Assembly: GCA_963809875.1 (NCBI GenBank)
Contig: CAWELC010000006.1
Span: 372,001-436,000, forward strand
Direction: 5' to 3'
DNA from: JAFGAS01 sp963809875
GTDB lineage: Bacteria > Desulfobacterota > Zymogenia > Zymogenales > Zymogenaceae
DNA: 64,000 bases
Both the position numbers and the translations under genes were made by a program. The number at the start of each line of letters is the position of its first letter. Position 1 is the stretch's first letter. Shown one piece after another: positions 17,917 to 26,676 of this stretch. The notes beneath the pieces were generated by a model. That model did no database searches, was not told where the DNA came from, and saw only the letters and a list, made by a program, of their open reading frames with translations.

Positions 17917-18693
17917 ATGCGGGGATCACAGATGATTCGGAAGAAAAACGGCGTGGTCAGGATCGATTCGGCCGGCGTCTATTACCGGGACCTCAACAAG
18001 ACCATCAGGGACGAGATCGGTGCCGGCGTCCGGCACTTCGATCTGGTCAATGTCAACGGCCAGCGCTACATCGCCGACGCGATCAAGGCCGAGGTCACCA
18101 TCGACATCCACGGGACGCCCGGCCAGGACATGGGGGCTTTCATGAACGGGCCGATCGTGCGCGTCCACAACAACGCGCAGGACGGCGTCGGCAACACCAT
18201 GGACGGCGGTAAAATCGTGGTGGACGGCATGGTGGGGGACGTCTGCGGATACGCCATGCGGGGCGGCAAGATCCACATCAAGGGAGACTGCGGCTACCGG
18301 GTGGGAATCCACATGAAGGAGTATTACGAGAAGGTCCCCGTGATCGTGGTGGGCGGCAAGTCCGGCGACTTCTTCGGGGAGTATATGGCCGGCGGAAGGC
18401 TTATCCTTCTGGGGATGTATTCGCGCCATCCCGAGCGCGCCATCACCGGGCTCTTCATGGGGACAGGGATGCACGGCGGGGCCATCTTCGTGAGGGGTAA
18501 AGTCGACGAACACCGGCTGGGCAAGGAGCTCGGGGTGGCCGAGCCCAACGAGCAGGACAGGGAAATACTCGAGTTCTTTATCGCCGATTTCGCCAAGGAC
18601 TTCGACCTGGACGCAAAAGAAATCATGTCGGAACCGTTCTATAAGTACTACCCGAAATCGCTGAGGCCCTACGGGAACCTCTACGCCTACTGA
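17917..18693 (+). CDS. Glutamate synthase, GXGXG domain protein (GltB3-type)
   Basis: 258-aa right-handed beta-helix protein, the structural C-terminal domain of glutamate synthase made as a separate chain. Repeated glycine patterns are visible: GQDMGAFMNGP, GVGNTMDGGK, GDVCGYAMRGGK, GDCGYRVGIHM and GGKSGDFFGEYMAGG. ATG at 17917 follows GAGGGG at a suitable distance; another ATG at 17932 is possible. It ends the cluster, with a possible terminator just after it. Confidence 0.9.
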   Translation: MRGSQMIRKKNGVVRIDSAGVYYRDLNKTIRDEIGAGVRHFDLVNVNGQRYIADAIKAEVTIDIHGTPGQDMGAFMNGPIVRVHNNAQDGVGNTMDGGKIVVDGMVGDVCGYAMRGGKIHIKGDCGYRVGIHMKEYYEKVPVIVVGGKSGDFFGEYMAGGRLILLGMYSRHPERAITGLFMGTGMHGGAIFVRGKVDEHRLGKELGVAEPNEQDREILEFFIADFAKDFDLDAKEIMSEPFYKYYPKSLRPYGNLYAY

Positions 18694-18710
18694 GGAAGGC
18701 GACGGGATAC

Positions 18711-18745
18711 GACCCCTCCTTGCCTGCGGCGGGGCGGGGTTTTTT
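18711..18745 (+). terminator. Possible terminator after the glutamate synthase cluster
   Basis: Imperfect C-rich/G-rich stem ending GGCGGGGTTTTTT 17-50 bases after the last gene. The remaining bases to 18900 hold a second GCCTGCGGCAGGG segment but no gene. Confidence 0.4.
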
Positions 18746-18901
18746 ACTGCCTGCGGCAGGGTGCGGATCGGTTCGTCGCGCCGCGCCGCCGAACCGAGCT
18801 CACGGCGTCCGGCGACTCCGGGCTGTATGCCGGGCCGGGCGCACCCCGCTTTAACCGCCAGGAAACGCAAGATTCCCCTATCAATTCAGAAACGTTTTTT
18901 G

Positions 18902-18930
18902 TTGAATAGTCATCGTTAAATCTGTATACT
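18902..18930 (+). promoter_or_regulatory. Sigma-70-like promoter for the V4R gene pair
   Basis: TTGAAT (18902-18907), 17-base spacer, TATACT (18925-18930), about 100 bases before the first V4R gene, within an AT-richer stretch. Confidence 0.55.
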
Positions 18931-19031
18931 GTACGCAAAAGTCATCGTTGCCGTCCCGGTTTCATGCTACCCGCTTCTTCCTCTCTATCCGGCGGTACCG
19001 ACACTCACCTCTAACGATTCAGGAGCCGGCA

Positions 19032-19598
19032 ATGGCGGAAAAAACCGTATCAAATATCGCGATCCGAGCCACGATAGACGCGACAAGCGAGATCCTGGGA
19101 GATAACGGCCTCAAGGCGCTCCTCAACTACGCGAAGCTCGGCTACATCCTCGACAACATCCCCGACTATTCCTTTACCAAGAGCTACGAAGAGCACGAAT
19201 TCAGCGCCCTGACGGCAAGCTTCTATTCCATCCTCGGCACGTCCGGTGCCAAGGCCCTTTTCAGGCTTATCGGCAAGACTATCGGCCTCAAGGTACTGGC
19301 CTCAGGCGTCTTCGACTCGTTCAAGGAGTTGCCAACGGACGAAAAAGCCCTCAAGGTAATCGAGATATACGCGGCGGCCTCCGGAAAGGGGAAGGCGTTT
19401 CGGGAGGGGGATACGATTGTATACGACAACCCCCAGTGTACGGCCTGCACGGGGCTGAAGGACGATACGCCGGTTTGCACCGCGCTCAACGGCGCGTTCG
19501 ACGAGTTCTTCCGATGGGCCGGCGTAACGGGGAAGAAGATGGTGGAAACGAAATGCATCGCAATGGGCGATGCGACCTGCCGGTACGAGCTGCTCTGA
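19032..19598 (+). CDS. V4R-like sensor-type protein 1
   Basis: 188 aa, resembling the V4R (4-vinyl reductase) small-molecule-binding fold found in regulators and tetrapyrrole enzymes. The N-terminal helical half holds ILGDNGLKALLNYAKL; the C-terminal half has cysteines in CTACTGLKDDTPVC and ends KCIAMGDATCRYELL, the typical V4R finish. The cysteines could bind a metal or cluster. AGGAG precedes the ATG. No output domain is attached, so a stand-alone sensor is possible. It is a close paralogue of the next gene; related proteins are at 54.8 and 60.1 kb. Confidence 0.75.
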   Translation: MAEKTVSNIAIRATIDATSEILGDNGLKALLNYAKLGYILDNIPDYSFTKSYEEHEFSALTASFYSILGTSGAKALFRLIGKTIGLKVLASGVFDSFKELPTDEKALKVIEIYAAASGKGKAFREGDTIVYDNPQCTACTGLKDDTPVCTALNGAFDEFFRWAGVTGKKMVETKCIAMGDATCRYELL

Positions 19599-19686
19599 AG
19601 ATGCCATGCGCGTACGGATCGGTCGTATGCGCATATCATACACCCGATGAATTGCTCTTTTAATACACTCCTGACAGGTGAATAGA

Positions 19687-20262
19687 ATGGCAGAAAAGAC
19701 GGTTGCAAATGTTGTGTTACGGATCACCCTGGACGCATCCGAGGAGGTGCTCGGCGCCAACGGGCTCAAGGCGATCCTCAACTATTCCAAGATGTCCCAC
19801 CTCCTGGAGAATAAACCCGACCATTCTTTCGAGAAAAACTTCACCGACGATGAGTTCCGTGCCATATCATCGAGCTTCGTCGACGTCCTCGGTCTGGACG
19901 GCGGGCGGGCGATCTTCCGCCTGATCGGAAAATCGATCGGCAAAAACACGATCAAGATCGGGGCATATGAATCGATCAAGGAGTTGCCGCCCGACGAGAA
20001 GCTCTTCAAGGCCATCGAGCTCTACTCGCTGGTCTCGGGCAGGGGCAAGGTGACCAGGGAGAACGGCGTGATCGTCTACGACAACCCGCAGTGCACCATA
20101 TGCGCGCACGCCAAGCACGACCACCCTATCTGCAGCCTCTACAACGGGTATCTGGACGTGACCATCGAGTGGGCCGGCATAAAAAACAAGAAGACCGTGG
20201 AGACGGCCTGCATGGCGATGGGCGACAAATCGTGCCGGTTTGAGATCCTGGCGGTGGAATGA
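19687..20262 (+). CDS. V4R-like sensor-type protein 2
   Basis: 191-aa paralogue of the previous gene, sharing VLGANGLKAILNYSKM and the cysteine pattern CTICAHAKHDHPIC with the ending ACMAMGDKSCRFEIL. AGGTG precedes the ATG at 19687. The two genes are 88 bases apart, probably one transcript, and both end before the hairpin at 20301. Tandem duplication is evident, but the copies have diverged well apart, so it is old. The ligand is unknown. Confidence 0.75.
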   Translation: MAEKTVANVVLRITLDASEEVLGANGLKAILNYSKMSHLLENKPDHSFEKNFTDDEFRAISSSFVDVLGLDGGRAIFRLIGKSIGKNTIKIGAYESIKELPPDEKLFKAIELYSLVSGRGKVTRENGVIVYDNPQCTICAHAKHDHPICSLYNGYLDVTIEWAGIKNKKTVETACMAMGDKSCRFEILAVE

Positions 20263-20300
20263 AGGCCTGACCGACAGAAAGGCTCGGAAGTCGAGTGAAG

Positions 20301-20322
20301 AAAAGCCCCGGGAGGGGCTTTT
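20301..20322. terminator. Bidirectional intrinsic terminator
   Basis: AAAAGCCCC, loop GGGA, GGGGCTTTT. It lies between the rightward V4R gene and the leftward membrane methyltransferase and can serve both. Confidence 0.75.
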
Positions 20323-20375
20323 CTGTTGGGTTTTCTTTTGGCGGCGGATCGTTACCGGGGTGTGTCGGCCGTCGA

Positions 20376-20918
20376 TCAACCCCTTTTGGCCGGTTTCTTC
20401 GGCCACGGCACGATCATCGAGACCCGCTTTTTGTACTCCTCGTACTCCTTACCGAAATCCTTCAGGAGCCTGGTCTCCTCGAAACGCCTGATATAGAGCA
20501 TCCCCAGGGGCAGGAAGACGGCGATGATAATGAGCCCCCCGATCGTCCCCCAGATGAGCGCGAGCGCCGTATAACAGGTAAACGCCCCGAAGACCATTGG
20601 GTTTCTTGACCAGCGGTACGGCCCGGTGACCACCAGGTGCTCCGTCCGGGGCGAGACCGCCATGCCGAAGCCCTCGGCCGGGCCCCCCTTGCCCCGGGTG
20701 ACCAGAAAGAGGTTGGACCAGAAGACAAACGAGAGCCCCACGGCCCCGATCGGCACGGCGAGCGCGAGCCTGAGCGCCGCGCCCGCAAAGGACGGCAGGC
20801 CCAGCCACCGGTCGACGGCCCCCGACAGATAGTAGAGTCCCACCGGGATCAGGATCGCAAAGAGCGTCCCGCCCACCAGAAAACCCGCGATATGCCTGAG
20901 AACCTTTTTCGTATTCAT
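20376..20918 (-). CDS. Isoprenylcysteine/phospholipid methyltransferase-like membrane protein
   Basis: 180 aa with four or five hydrophobic segments. The C-terminal half has the ICMT/PEMT-type pattern: GPYRWSRNPMVFGAF, then RRFEETRLLKDFGKEYEEYKK, where the final E-E and F-G-Y residues form the S-adenosylmethionine-binding end. The substrate is unknown. Its ATG overlaps the stop of the phosphofructokinase gene by four bases, so the two are co-translated. A similar protein occurs at 41.4-42.1 kb in the arsM operon. Confidence 0.78.
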   Translation of the reverse strand: MNTKKVLRHIAGFLVGGTLFAILIPVGLYYLSGAVDRWLGLPSFAGAALRLALAVPIGAVGLSFVFWSNLFLVTRGKGGPAEGFGMAVSPRTEHLVVTGPYRWSRNPMVFGAFTCYTALALIWGTIGGLIIIAVFLPLGMLYIRRFEETRLLKDFGKEYEEYKKRVSMIVPWPKKPAKRG

Positions 20919-22129
20919 TTCTTCATCACCTTTTTAACCTCGGGGGCGTGGATGCGCTCGTGCTCGGGCAGGGCGCTCAGCAGCGGACGGGCGTAGTTTT
21001 TGAAAGCGACCGATACGTTGTTGCTCCCCTCGATAAAGTGGTCGGGCATTTCCTTGGTCCCTCCGGTCACCTCGTCCAGCCCGACCAGGTTGTAGCGCAC
21101 GGCATAGTCCCCGACACGCTCGATGGCGATGGAGCCGTCCACCCGGTGCCAGGTGGCAAACTGGAGCGCCCACTCCCCGACCTCCCGGGCCTCCTGGGCG
21201 TCCACCTCGCTGACGCATCCGAGGAAGGAGCGCTGGAGATACCCGAAGGTATCCGACCGGACCCGCTTGATCTTCAGCCGGTCCTTGATGAGGTTTCCGA
21301 GCGCGTCGCCCAGCGAGGTCATCCCCGAAAGCTGGATGTTGCCGTGGGCGTCGTGCTCCATACGGTCGGTCAGGGTGGTGATGACCGGTTTCTTGTCCTC
21401 GTCCCCGATCCCCTCCGAGACCGCCACCACGCACCTGCCATGCCGCGATACCACGGACTCCACGTCGTTGACGAAGCGCTCCGTGTTGAAGGGGCGCTCG
21501 GGCAGGTAGATGAGGTGGGGGCCGTCATTGTCGTATTTCTTGGCGAAGATCGAGGCGGCGGTCAGGAAGCCGGCGTTCCTCCCCATGACGATGCCGATGT
21601 ATACGCCGGGCAGGCTCCGGTTATCGTGGTTGATGCCGGCGAATGCCTGTGCGACGAAGCGGGCCGCCGACCCGTACCCGGGACAGTGATCCGTCACCAG
21701 GATGTCGTTGTCGATGGTCTTCGGGATATGGATGACCCTCAGGTCGTATCCGGCCGTGATGGCGTTCTCGTTGACGATGCGGCACGTCTCGGCCGAGTCG
21801 TTTCCACCGATGAAAAAGAAGTAGTGGATGTCGTGGGCGGTGAGGACCTCGAAGATCCGCGCGCAGTCCTCGGCGGTGGGCCGCTTGCGCGACGAGAGGA
21901 GGCCCGCGCCCGGGGTCCGGGACACGACCTCGAGGTTATGGGTCGATGCCTGGGTCAGGTCGATGAAGGTCTCATTCATCAGGCCTTCCACGCCGCCCAC
22001 GGCGCCGTAGAAATTGGTGATGTGGGGGTAGCGCCTGGCCTGGAGGACGGCGCCGACGAGACTCTGGTTGATGACCGCCGTCGGGCCGCCGCCCTGCGCG
22101 ATCACCGCTTTTCCGCTTATCTGGTCCAT
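20915..22129 (-). CDS. 6-phosphofructokinase, probably pyrophosphate-dependent
   Basis: 404 aa. Phosphorylates fructose 6-phosphate in glycolysis. Seen: GGGPTAVIN (residues 13-21), IGGNDSAE, PKTIDNDILVTDHCPGYGS and MGRNAGFL. The lysine in PKTIDND and the residue after GGN replace the glycine positions typical of ATP enzymes (PGTIDND, GGDGS), which in this family signals use of pyrophosphate. AGGGAGG precedes the ATG. A PPi enzyme makes glycolysis reversible and saves ATP, fitting an energy-limited anaerobe. It forms an operon with the overlapping methyltransferase gene. Confidence 0.88.
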   Translation of the reverse strand: MDQISGKAVIAQGGGPTAVINQSLVGAVLQARRYPHITNFYGAVGGVEGLMNETFIDLTQASTHNLEVVSRTPGAGLLSSRKRPTAEDCARIFEVLTAHDIHYFFFIGGNDSAETCRIVNENAITAGYDLRVIHIPKTIDNDILVTDHCPGYGSAARFVAQAFAGINHDNRSLPGVYIGIVMGRNAGFLTAASIFAKKYDNDGPHLIYLPERPFNTERFVNDVESVVSRHGRCVVAVSEGIGDEDKKPVITTLTDRMEHDAHGNIQLSGMTSLGDALGNLIKDRLKIKRVRSDTFGYLQRSFLGCVSEVDAQEAREVGEWALQFATWHRVDGSIAIERVGDYAVRYNLVGLDEVTGGTKEMPDHFIEGSNNVSVAFKNYARPLLSALPEHERIHAPEVKKVMKK

Positions 22130-22172
22130 ACCATGTGTCCTCCCTGTTCTGCCTCGGTCGATGATACATATC

Positions 22173-22201
22173 TATCTATCACGAACAGGTCCGAAAGGCA
22201 A
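22173..22201 (-). promoter_or_regulatory. Candidate promoter for the phosphofructokinase operon
   Basis: On the minus strand TTGCCT (22201-22196), 17-base spacer, TAGATA (22178-22173), about 45 bases before the start codon. Confidence 0.4.
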
Positions 22202-22231
22202 GGGGCTGCTTTCAAAATCATGGGAAAGGGA

Positions 22232-22260
22232 TTGACGCGCCGGCGCGGCGGTGATATAAG
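22232..22260 (+). promoter_or_regulatory. Sigma-70-like promoter for the SDR gene
   Basis: TTGACG (22232-22237), 17-base spacer, TATAAG (22255-22260), 28 bases before the ATG at 22289. Confidence 0.6.
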
Positions 22261-22288
22261 GGCCTCATTAAATTTTTAAGGCACGTAT

Positions 22289-23311
22289 ATGGCCACCACA
22301 TCCTTTGTCACCGGCGGCACCGGGTTCATCGGCACGAACCTTGTCCGGCGGCTCCTCGCCCAGGGGCACACGGTGCGGCTCCTTGCCCGCAGCCCCGCCA
22401 AGGCGCGGGCGCTCTTTGACGACGAGGTCGTTGTCATCCCCGGCGACCTGAGCGACGGGGAGGCGCTGGCCCGCGGATGCCGGGGGGCCGAGGCCGTCTT
22501 TCACCTGGCGGCCCAGGTCGGGGACTTCGGGCCCAGGAAAGGCTACTACCGGACCAACGTCGAGGGGACGCGGGCGGTCGTTTCGGCCGCCGACCGGGCG
22601 GACGCGGGCCGCCTGATCTACATGAGCACCAACGCGGTCACCGGGATCAAGCGCACGTTCGTCACCGATGAGTCCGCGCCGTATACCCGGACCGGCGGGC
22701 ACTACGGCATATCCAAGGGGATGGCCGAGCAGATCATCCGGGATCGGCACCGCGAAAACGGGTTTCCGGGCGTGATCCTCCGGCCGCCGGTGGTCTACGG
22801 CCCGGGGTCTGCCAACTGGATCCTGCGCCCGCTGGGACTAATGAAGCGGGGCACAATGGTGCTGATAGACAAGGGCCGGGGGCTCTGCTGGCACGCCTTC
22901 GTGGATAACCTCGTGGACGCGGCGCTGCTCGCGGCCACGCACCCGAAGGCACCCGGGGAGGTCTTCATCATCAGCGATGGGAAGGACGACACCACCTGGG
23001 GCGACTACTTCAACCGCCTTGCCGGGATCGCCGGCTACGGCCCGGTCACCGCAAACGTCCCCAAACCGGTCGCCGTGGCCGTCGCGCACGTGAGCTACGG
23101 GCTCTATGCCGCTTTCGGCATACGTCCGAAGCTGACGCCCCTGGGTGTGGGGATCCTCACCTCCGGTGCGCCGGTGAGCATCGAAAAGGCGCGGACGGTG
23201 CTCGGGTATAAGCCGAAAGTCGATCTGACGGAAGGGATGCGCCGGGTGGGGGAGTGGCTGAAGGTCGAGGCGCCCCAGTATCTGAATTCGACGGGTGGAC
23301 ATTCGCGATAA
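22289..23311 (+). CDS. NAD(P)-dependent epimerase/3-beta-HSD-like extended SDR
   Basis: 340-aa extended short-chain dehydrogenase. The nucleotide-binding GGTGFIG is at residues 9-15, the catalytic YGISK follows about residue 139, and NVEGTRAVV and LRPPVVYGPG are standard for the 3-beta-hydroxysteroid dehydrogenase/dihydroflavonol reductase branch. A hydrophobic stretch near residues 250-275 is typical of the membrane-associated members. The substrate is unknown. The last about 50 bases reappear at 25286-25340 as an isolated fragment. A strong hairpin at 23370 ends the transcript. Confidence 0.87.
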   Translation: MATTSFVTGGTGFIGTNLVRRLLAQGHTVRLLARSPAKARALFDDEVVVIPGDLSDGEALARGCRGAEAVFHLAAQVGDFGPRKGYYRTNVEGTRAVVSAADRADAGRLIYMSTNAVTGIKRTFVTDESAPYTRTGGHYGISKGMAEQIIRDRHRENGFPGVILRPPVVYGPGSANWILRPLGLMKRGTMVLIDKGRGLCWHAFVDNLVDAALLAATHPKAPGEVFIISDGKDDTTWGDYFNRLAGIAGYGPVTANVPKPVAVAVAHVSYGLYAAFGIRPKLTPLGVGILTSGAPVSIEKARTVLGYKPKVDLTEGMRRVGEWLKVEAPQYLNSTGGHSR

Positions 23312-23369
23312 GGAGGAAGGGACGCCGTCGCGCAGGGGCGGCAGCGCCTATACATACGAGCTAACGGAA

Positions 23370-23400
23370 AGAGGCGGGGCCATATGTGGCCCCGCCTCTT
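23370..23400 (+). terminator. Intrinsic terminator after the SDR gene
   Basis: AGAGGCGGGGCCA and TGGCCCCGCCTCT around TATG, followed by TCTTATCTTT; also usable on the opposite strand. Confidence 0.75.
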
Positions 23401-23501
23401 CTTATCTTTATCACTGCCGCCGTTCGGCCAAACGGGTTAAACCGTCAGGAGGCCGGCGACGGCTCGATGCAAGTCCTGTTGTCGTACATCTCCACATCAA
23501 T

Positions 23502-24553
23502 CTACTTCTGGCTCATCGGCTCCAGCTTGGGCTCGATCGGGGGCGCGGGCGGCGGAGTAACCGGCGCCGGCTTTCCGGGGATGTCGAACATCAATGTCCC
23601 GGCAATTCCCATCACGAACACGCCGCTGTCAGATTCGAAATCGCCCGGGGACGTCTGAAACGGGGTCACGCCCAGGAAAGAGTCCACCACGACCGCGCCT
23701 TTCACGTTGGTCTTGGTGTACTGCGCGAAGAGGGAGAGCGAGGCGTCGACGCCCGGGGCGATCTTGCCGGAGAGGAGCTCAAAGTCGGCCAGGGCCTTGA
23801 CGAGATAGCCGTGGCTCAGGTCATCTTCAAAGCGGATGAAATTGGCGTTGCCGAATTTTTCGGAGTAATCCACACGCCCCCAGACGACCGGCCCGGCCAG
23901 TACGCGGACGTTCAAATCGCCCCCCCATATCCCGGACTTGAATTCGCCGAACGTGCAGGAAATCCCGGCAAGCGGCGTCAGGGTCTGCATCCTGAAGTTG
24001 ACCGTATCGACGGGCGAGGTAAGGATATTGACGGTGTGGTCCGGGTCGGTGAAGTTCAGTGACTGGTAGTCCCACCTGAGGCCCGGCGACCACCGAGAGG
24101 TCTTTATCAAGCTCGGCGTCCCTGATGAGGGCGTACGACACCAGCAGATCGGCCGACACCCAGTGGAGCGTACCGTCGGCATCCCACTGCCTTGTGCCGG
24201 AGCCGAACCCGCCATTATAATCCTCGTCCATCTGCGTGTCCGAGCCGGAAAACATCCAGTCGCCGTCAAGGGACACGGTGAGCCGGTCGGTCACTTTGAA
24301 GGGGAGCTCGGTGGCGAGGTAGAGTCGGCCCGTCTTCGGCAGGGTCAGATCGCAGTTGCGGATGCAGGAGCAGGTTTACGTCAGTTGAGAATTCCAGGGT
24401 GGGCTTCTCAATGTCAAGGGCGCAGCCGATCCTCAGCGTCGGCGCAAAACGCGCATCCGTCCGGGACGGACCGGAGGAATCGGCCGCGAATGCGGCCGGG
24501 ACAAAAAGGGCCACACAGAATAAGGCCAGGAATAAGGGAACGAGCTTCTTCAT
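23502..24553 (-). CDS. Signal-peptide outer-membrane beta-barrel protein (two frameshifts)
   Basis: Begins MKKLVPLFLALFC...AAFA, a clear signal peptide cleaved before ADSS; AGGAGGAGGT precedes the ATG at 24553. Alternating polar/hydrophobic strands such as DRLTVSLDGDWMFSGSD, RWDYQSLNF, DVNLLL and YLVKALADFELL indicate a membrane beta-barrel. Aromatic Trp/Tyr content recalls omptin-like barrels, but no catalytic residues are assigned. The C-terminus is proline-rich (PAPVTPPPAPPIEPKLEP). Extra bases near 24362 and 24088 shift the frame; correction gives about 349 aa. Confidence 0.7.
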
Positions 24554-24693
24554 CTTTTACCTCCTCCTCATGGGTAGTCCAATACTCACATGCCGACTCA
24601 ATCGTACGTACTTCTTGACTCAACGATGGTTAAGCCGGCGCATCGATGGCGAATTTTATCATCGTCACCGGATGCAGTCAAGCAGAGATGTAA

Positions 24694-24702
24694 TGTTATA
24701 AT
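24694..24702 (+). promoter_or_regulatory. Extended -10 promoter element for the VOC gene
   Basis: TGT-TATAAT (24694-24702), a perfect -10 hexamer with the TGn extension, 38 bases before the ATG at 24741. No clear -35 hexamer. Confidence 0.4.
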
Positions 24703-24740
24703 GGAAGAGAATATTTCGGGATAATCCAGGGAGGTAATCC

Positions 24741-25163
24741 ATGAAGCCGCGCGTTTCAATTATCACCATCGGCGTTGATGACCTCGAAAGGTCACTTCGC
24801 TTCTATCGGGACGGCCTCGGCCTTAGGACGGAGGGGATTATAGGGACCGAGTTCGAGTACGGAGCAGTTGCCTTCTTCGATCTGGAATCGGGAGTAAAGT
24901 TCGCGCTGTATCCACGTAAGAGTCTTGCCATGGATTCCGAGGTCCCGCTCGGTCCCCATAGCGCAACCGAGCTGTCACTGGGGCACAACGTTTTGTCCCC
25001 GGAGGAAGTCGATGCGGTTATGGAGCAGGCAAAGAATGCAGGTGCGGTTATCGTAAAACCGGCTCAGAAGACTTTTTGGGGAGGATACGCCGGATATTTT
25101 CAAGACCCGGACAACCATCTCTGGGAGATCGCGTGGAATCCGCAGATGTTACCGTCAGAGTGA
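24741..25163 (+). CDS. VOC (glyoxalase/dioxygenase superfamily) protein
   Basis: 140 aa, with two beta-alpha-beta-beta-beta modules as in glyoxalase I, fosfomycin-resistance and extradiol dioxygenase proteins. The first module reads DLERSLRFYRDGLGLR; the second ends with GYFQDPDNHLWEIAWNP, where the FxDPDNHLWE segment carries the usual metal-ligand glutamate. The family is too broad to give a substrate. GGGAGG precedes the ATG. It is a single gene followed by repeats. Confidence 0.85.
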   Translation: MKPRVSIITIGVDDLERSLRFYRDGLGLRTEGIIGTEFEYGAVAFFDLESGVKFALYPRKSLAMDSEVPLGPHSATELSLGHNVLSPEEVDAVMEQAKNAGAVIVKPAQKTFWGGYAGYFQDPDNHLWEIAWNPQMLPSE

Positions 25164-25183
25164 TGAACTATAAGGGAGAGAAC

Positions 25184-25203
25184 GGGCGGCATATATGCCG
25201 CCC
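25184..25203. repeat. Palindromic repeat, family B copy 6
   Basis: GGGCGGCATATATGCCGCCC, a perfect palindrome followed by CTACGG, so the flank lies on the opposite side to copies 3-5. It is directly next to the family A hairpin at 25217. Confidence 0.75.
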
Positions 25204-25216
25204 CTACGGCTTGACA

Positions 25217-25240
25217 CCCCACAAAGCAGGCTTTGTGGGG
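25217..25240. repeat. CCCC...GGGG hairpin (family A)
   Basis: CCCCACAAAG, loop CAGG, CTTTGTGGGG, flanked by CA on the left and GCCCC on the right. The same loop and flanks occur at 31993 with different paired arms. Confidence 0.65.
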
Positions 25241-25285
25241 GCCCCATCGGGAGAGGATAGAAACAACGCGAAACGGGTGAGGGCC

Positions 25286-25340
25286 TGCGCCGGGTGGGGG
25301 AGTGGCTGAAGGTCGAGGCGCGGGAGTATCTGAATTCGGT
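25286..25340 (+). pseudogene. Fragment of an SDR gene 3' end
   Basis: This stretch encodes LRRVGEWLKVEAREYLNS, nearly the same as the C-terminus of the SDR at 22289-23311, with about 50 matching bases. No upstream part of the gene remains, and the family A hairpin abuts it. It is probably a relic of a second SDR copy or a short duplication. Confidence 0.6.
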
Positions 25341-25629
25341 CAAGCGAGATAATCGGGAATTGCGTAAGAAGCCGAGCTACGTTATTCTCGCGTTCGTCGG
25401 GGAAGTGAAACCCATTCAGTTTGGATATGATCGGCCGACCAGAGGCGGTGGCAAACACGATATTGACGGGCCAAGTACATAAAATCGGGATAACGAAACG
25501 ATACCGTCATCCAGTAGCACTCGCCGGATTACGGGTAAACGAACGGGGAGGCGATGAGCCCCCCCGTTTTGGTTCTCTTCCGGCCGCCGGACGGCCGCCT
25601 CTTTTGTATCTGCGGTTGTCGTTCTCTGT
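25341..25629. other. Intergenic stretch, no gene seen
   Basis: No supported gene. A hairpin AACGGGG...CCCCGTTTT (25542-25570) and an inverted GGCCG-rich segment (25581-25598) are probable terminator structures for the leftward hydrolase gene or transcripts from the left. Confidence 0.5.
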
Positions 25630-26568
25630 TTACTTAGCCTGCTTTTCCATGATCATTTCTATTGCTTTTTTCAATGCCCGGTTGAATTCATCCGGGCGAT
25701 CGATCATCAGGAAGTGGTCGGCGTTCTCTATGACGATCGCGTCGAACGAGTACATATGCCTCCGGTTCGCTACGTAGTCGATGGGCTCCAGTTGTCCGTT
25801 CACGTCGACGACGGGGACGCGGACTTCGTCGAATATCCCGGCCGCTTCCCCGGTGATATACTGCGACAGATACTCGTGCATAGCGCTCAGGGCCACCGCG
25901 GGTGGTGCGGATGACATATCGCCCAGGATCCACTCGCGGAGAGAGGGGTCCGTTTTGGGGAAGATCATTTCGGAGACGAACGCTCGGCTCCCGGGCACGA
26001 AATCCTTTTTAATCGGTGCCATCATCTCCTCCATTTTTTCGGCCTTCAGGGGGTATTCGATGTTTCCCAGCGTATCCACGCCGATGAGCCCGATCACCCG
26101 GTCCGGCATGAGCCGGGCGGCCTCTGCAATGACCGCGCCGCCCATTGAGTGGCCGATCAGGATTACACTGCGGCTGTTCGTTGTCTCCACCACAGCCTTA
26201 ACGTCTTCCCCGAACGCCTTCATGGTGTAGGTCGTGCGGGACAGGCCCGAGTGGCCGTGGCCCGCGAGATCCAGTACGATAACGCGATGATTTTTGGAGA
26301 AATATGGTATTTGTGCCCGCCAGTAGCGGGCATCGCAGCTCCAACCATGTACGAACACGAGGGTTGGCTCGCCGGTGCCATATACCTCGTAGGAAATAGG
26401 CGTACCGTCTTTAGAAGGAATGACATAAGGCCATTGTTCTTGTGCACGCACCACCCCAAGAGCGGAAAACATGACCATCGCGCAAATGAGCGTTCCCATC
26501 GAATAGGTAGCAACGCGTGTGCGGTAGTTCTCCTTCCTTGAACCAACCGGCTCCGTTTTATATTTCAT
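25630..26568 (-). CDS. Secreted or periplasmic alpha/beta hydrolase
   Basis: 312 aa. A hydrophobic segment (about residues 20-41, ending VVRAQ) looks like a signal peptide after a longish N-terminus, so export is likely. The fold shows LVFVHGWSCDARYW (oxyanion region), the nucleophile elbow GHSMGG at about residue 142, a likely acid Asp in VVDVNGQLEPID and the catalytic His in ENADHFLM. Esterase, lipase or related activities are possible; the substrate is not inferable. The codon choice is somewhat more AT-rich than that of the neighbours. Confidence 0.85.
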   Translation of the reverse strand: MKYKTEPVGSRKENYRTRVATYSMGTLICAMVMFSALGVVRAQEQWPYVIPSKDGTPISYEVYGTGEPTLVFVHGWSCDARYWRAQIPYFSKNHRVIVLDLAGHGHSGLSRTTYTMKAFGEDVKAVVETTNSRSVILIGHSMGGAVIAEAARLMPDRVIGLIGVDTLGNIEYPLKAEKMEEMMAPIKKDFVPGSRAFVSEMIFPKTDPSLREWILGDMSSAPPAVALSAMHEYLSQYITGEAAGIFDEVRVPVVDVNGQLEPIDYVANRRHMYSFDAIVIENADHFLMIDRPDEFNRALKKAIEMIMEKQAK

Positions 26569-26676
26569 GCATTGTTCTCCTTTGCCTTGGGCGTTCCCGC
26601 TCGAACGTGAGGGTGAAAAAAGGTCGCGTTCTTTGCGGCCCCGTCGGGGTGGGAACCCAAGCCTGATATGTTCCTG

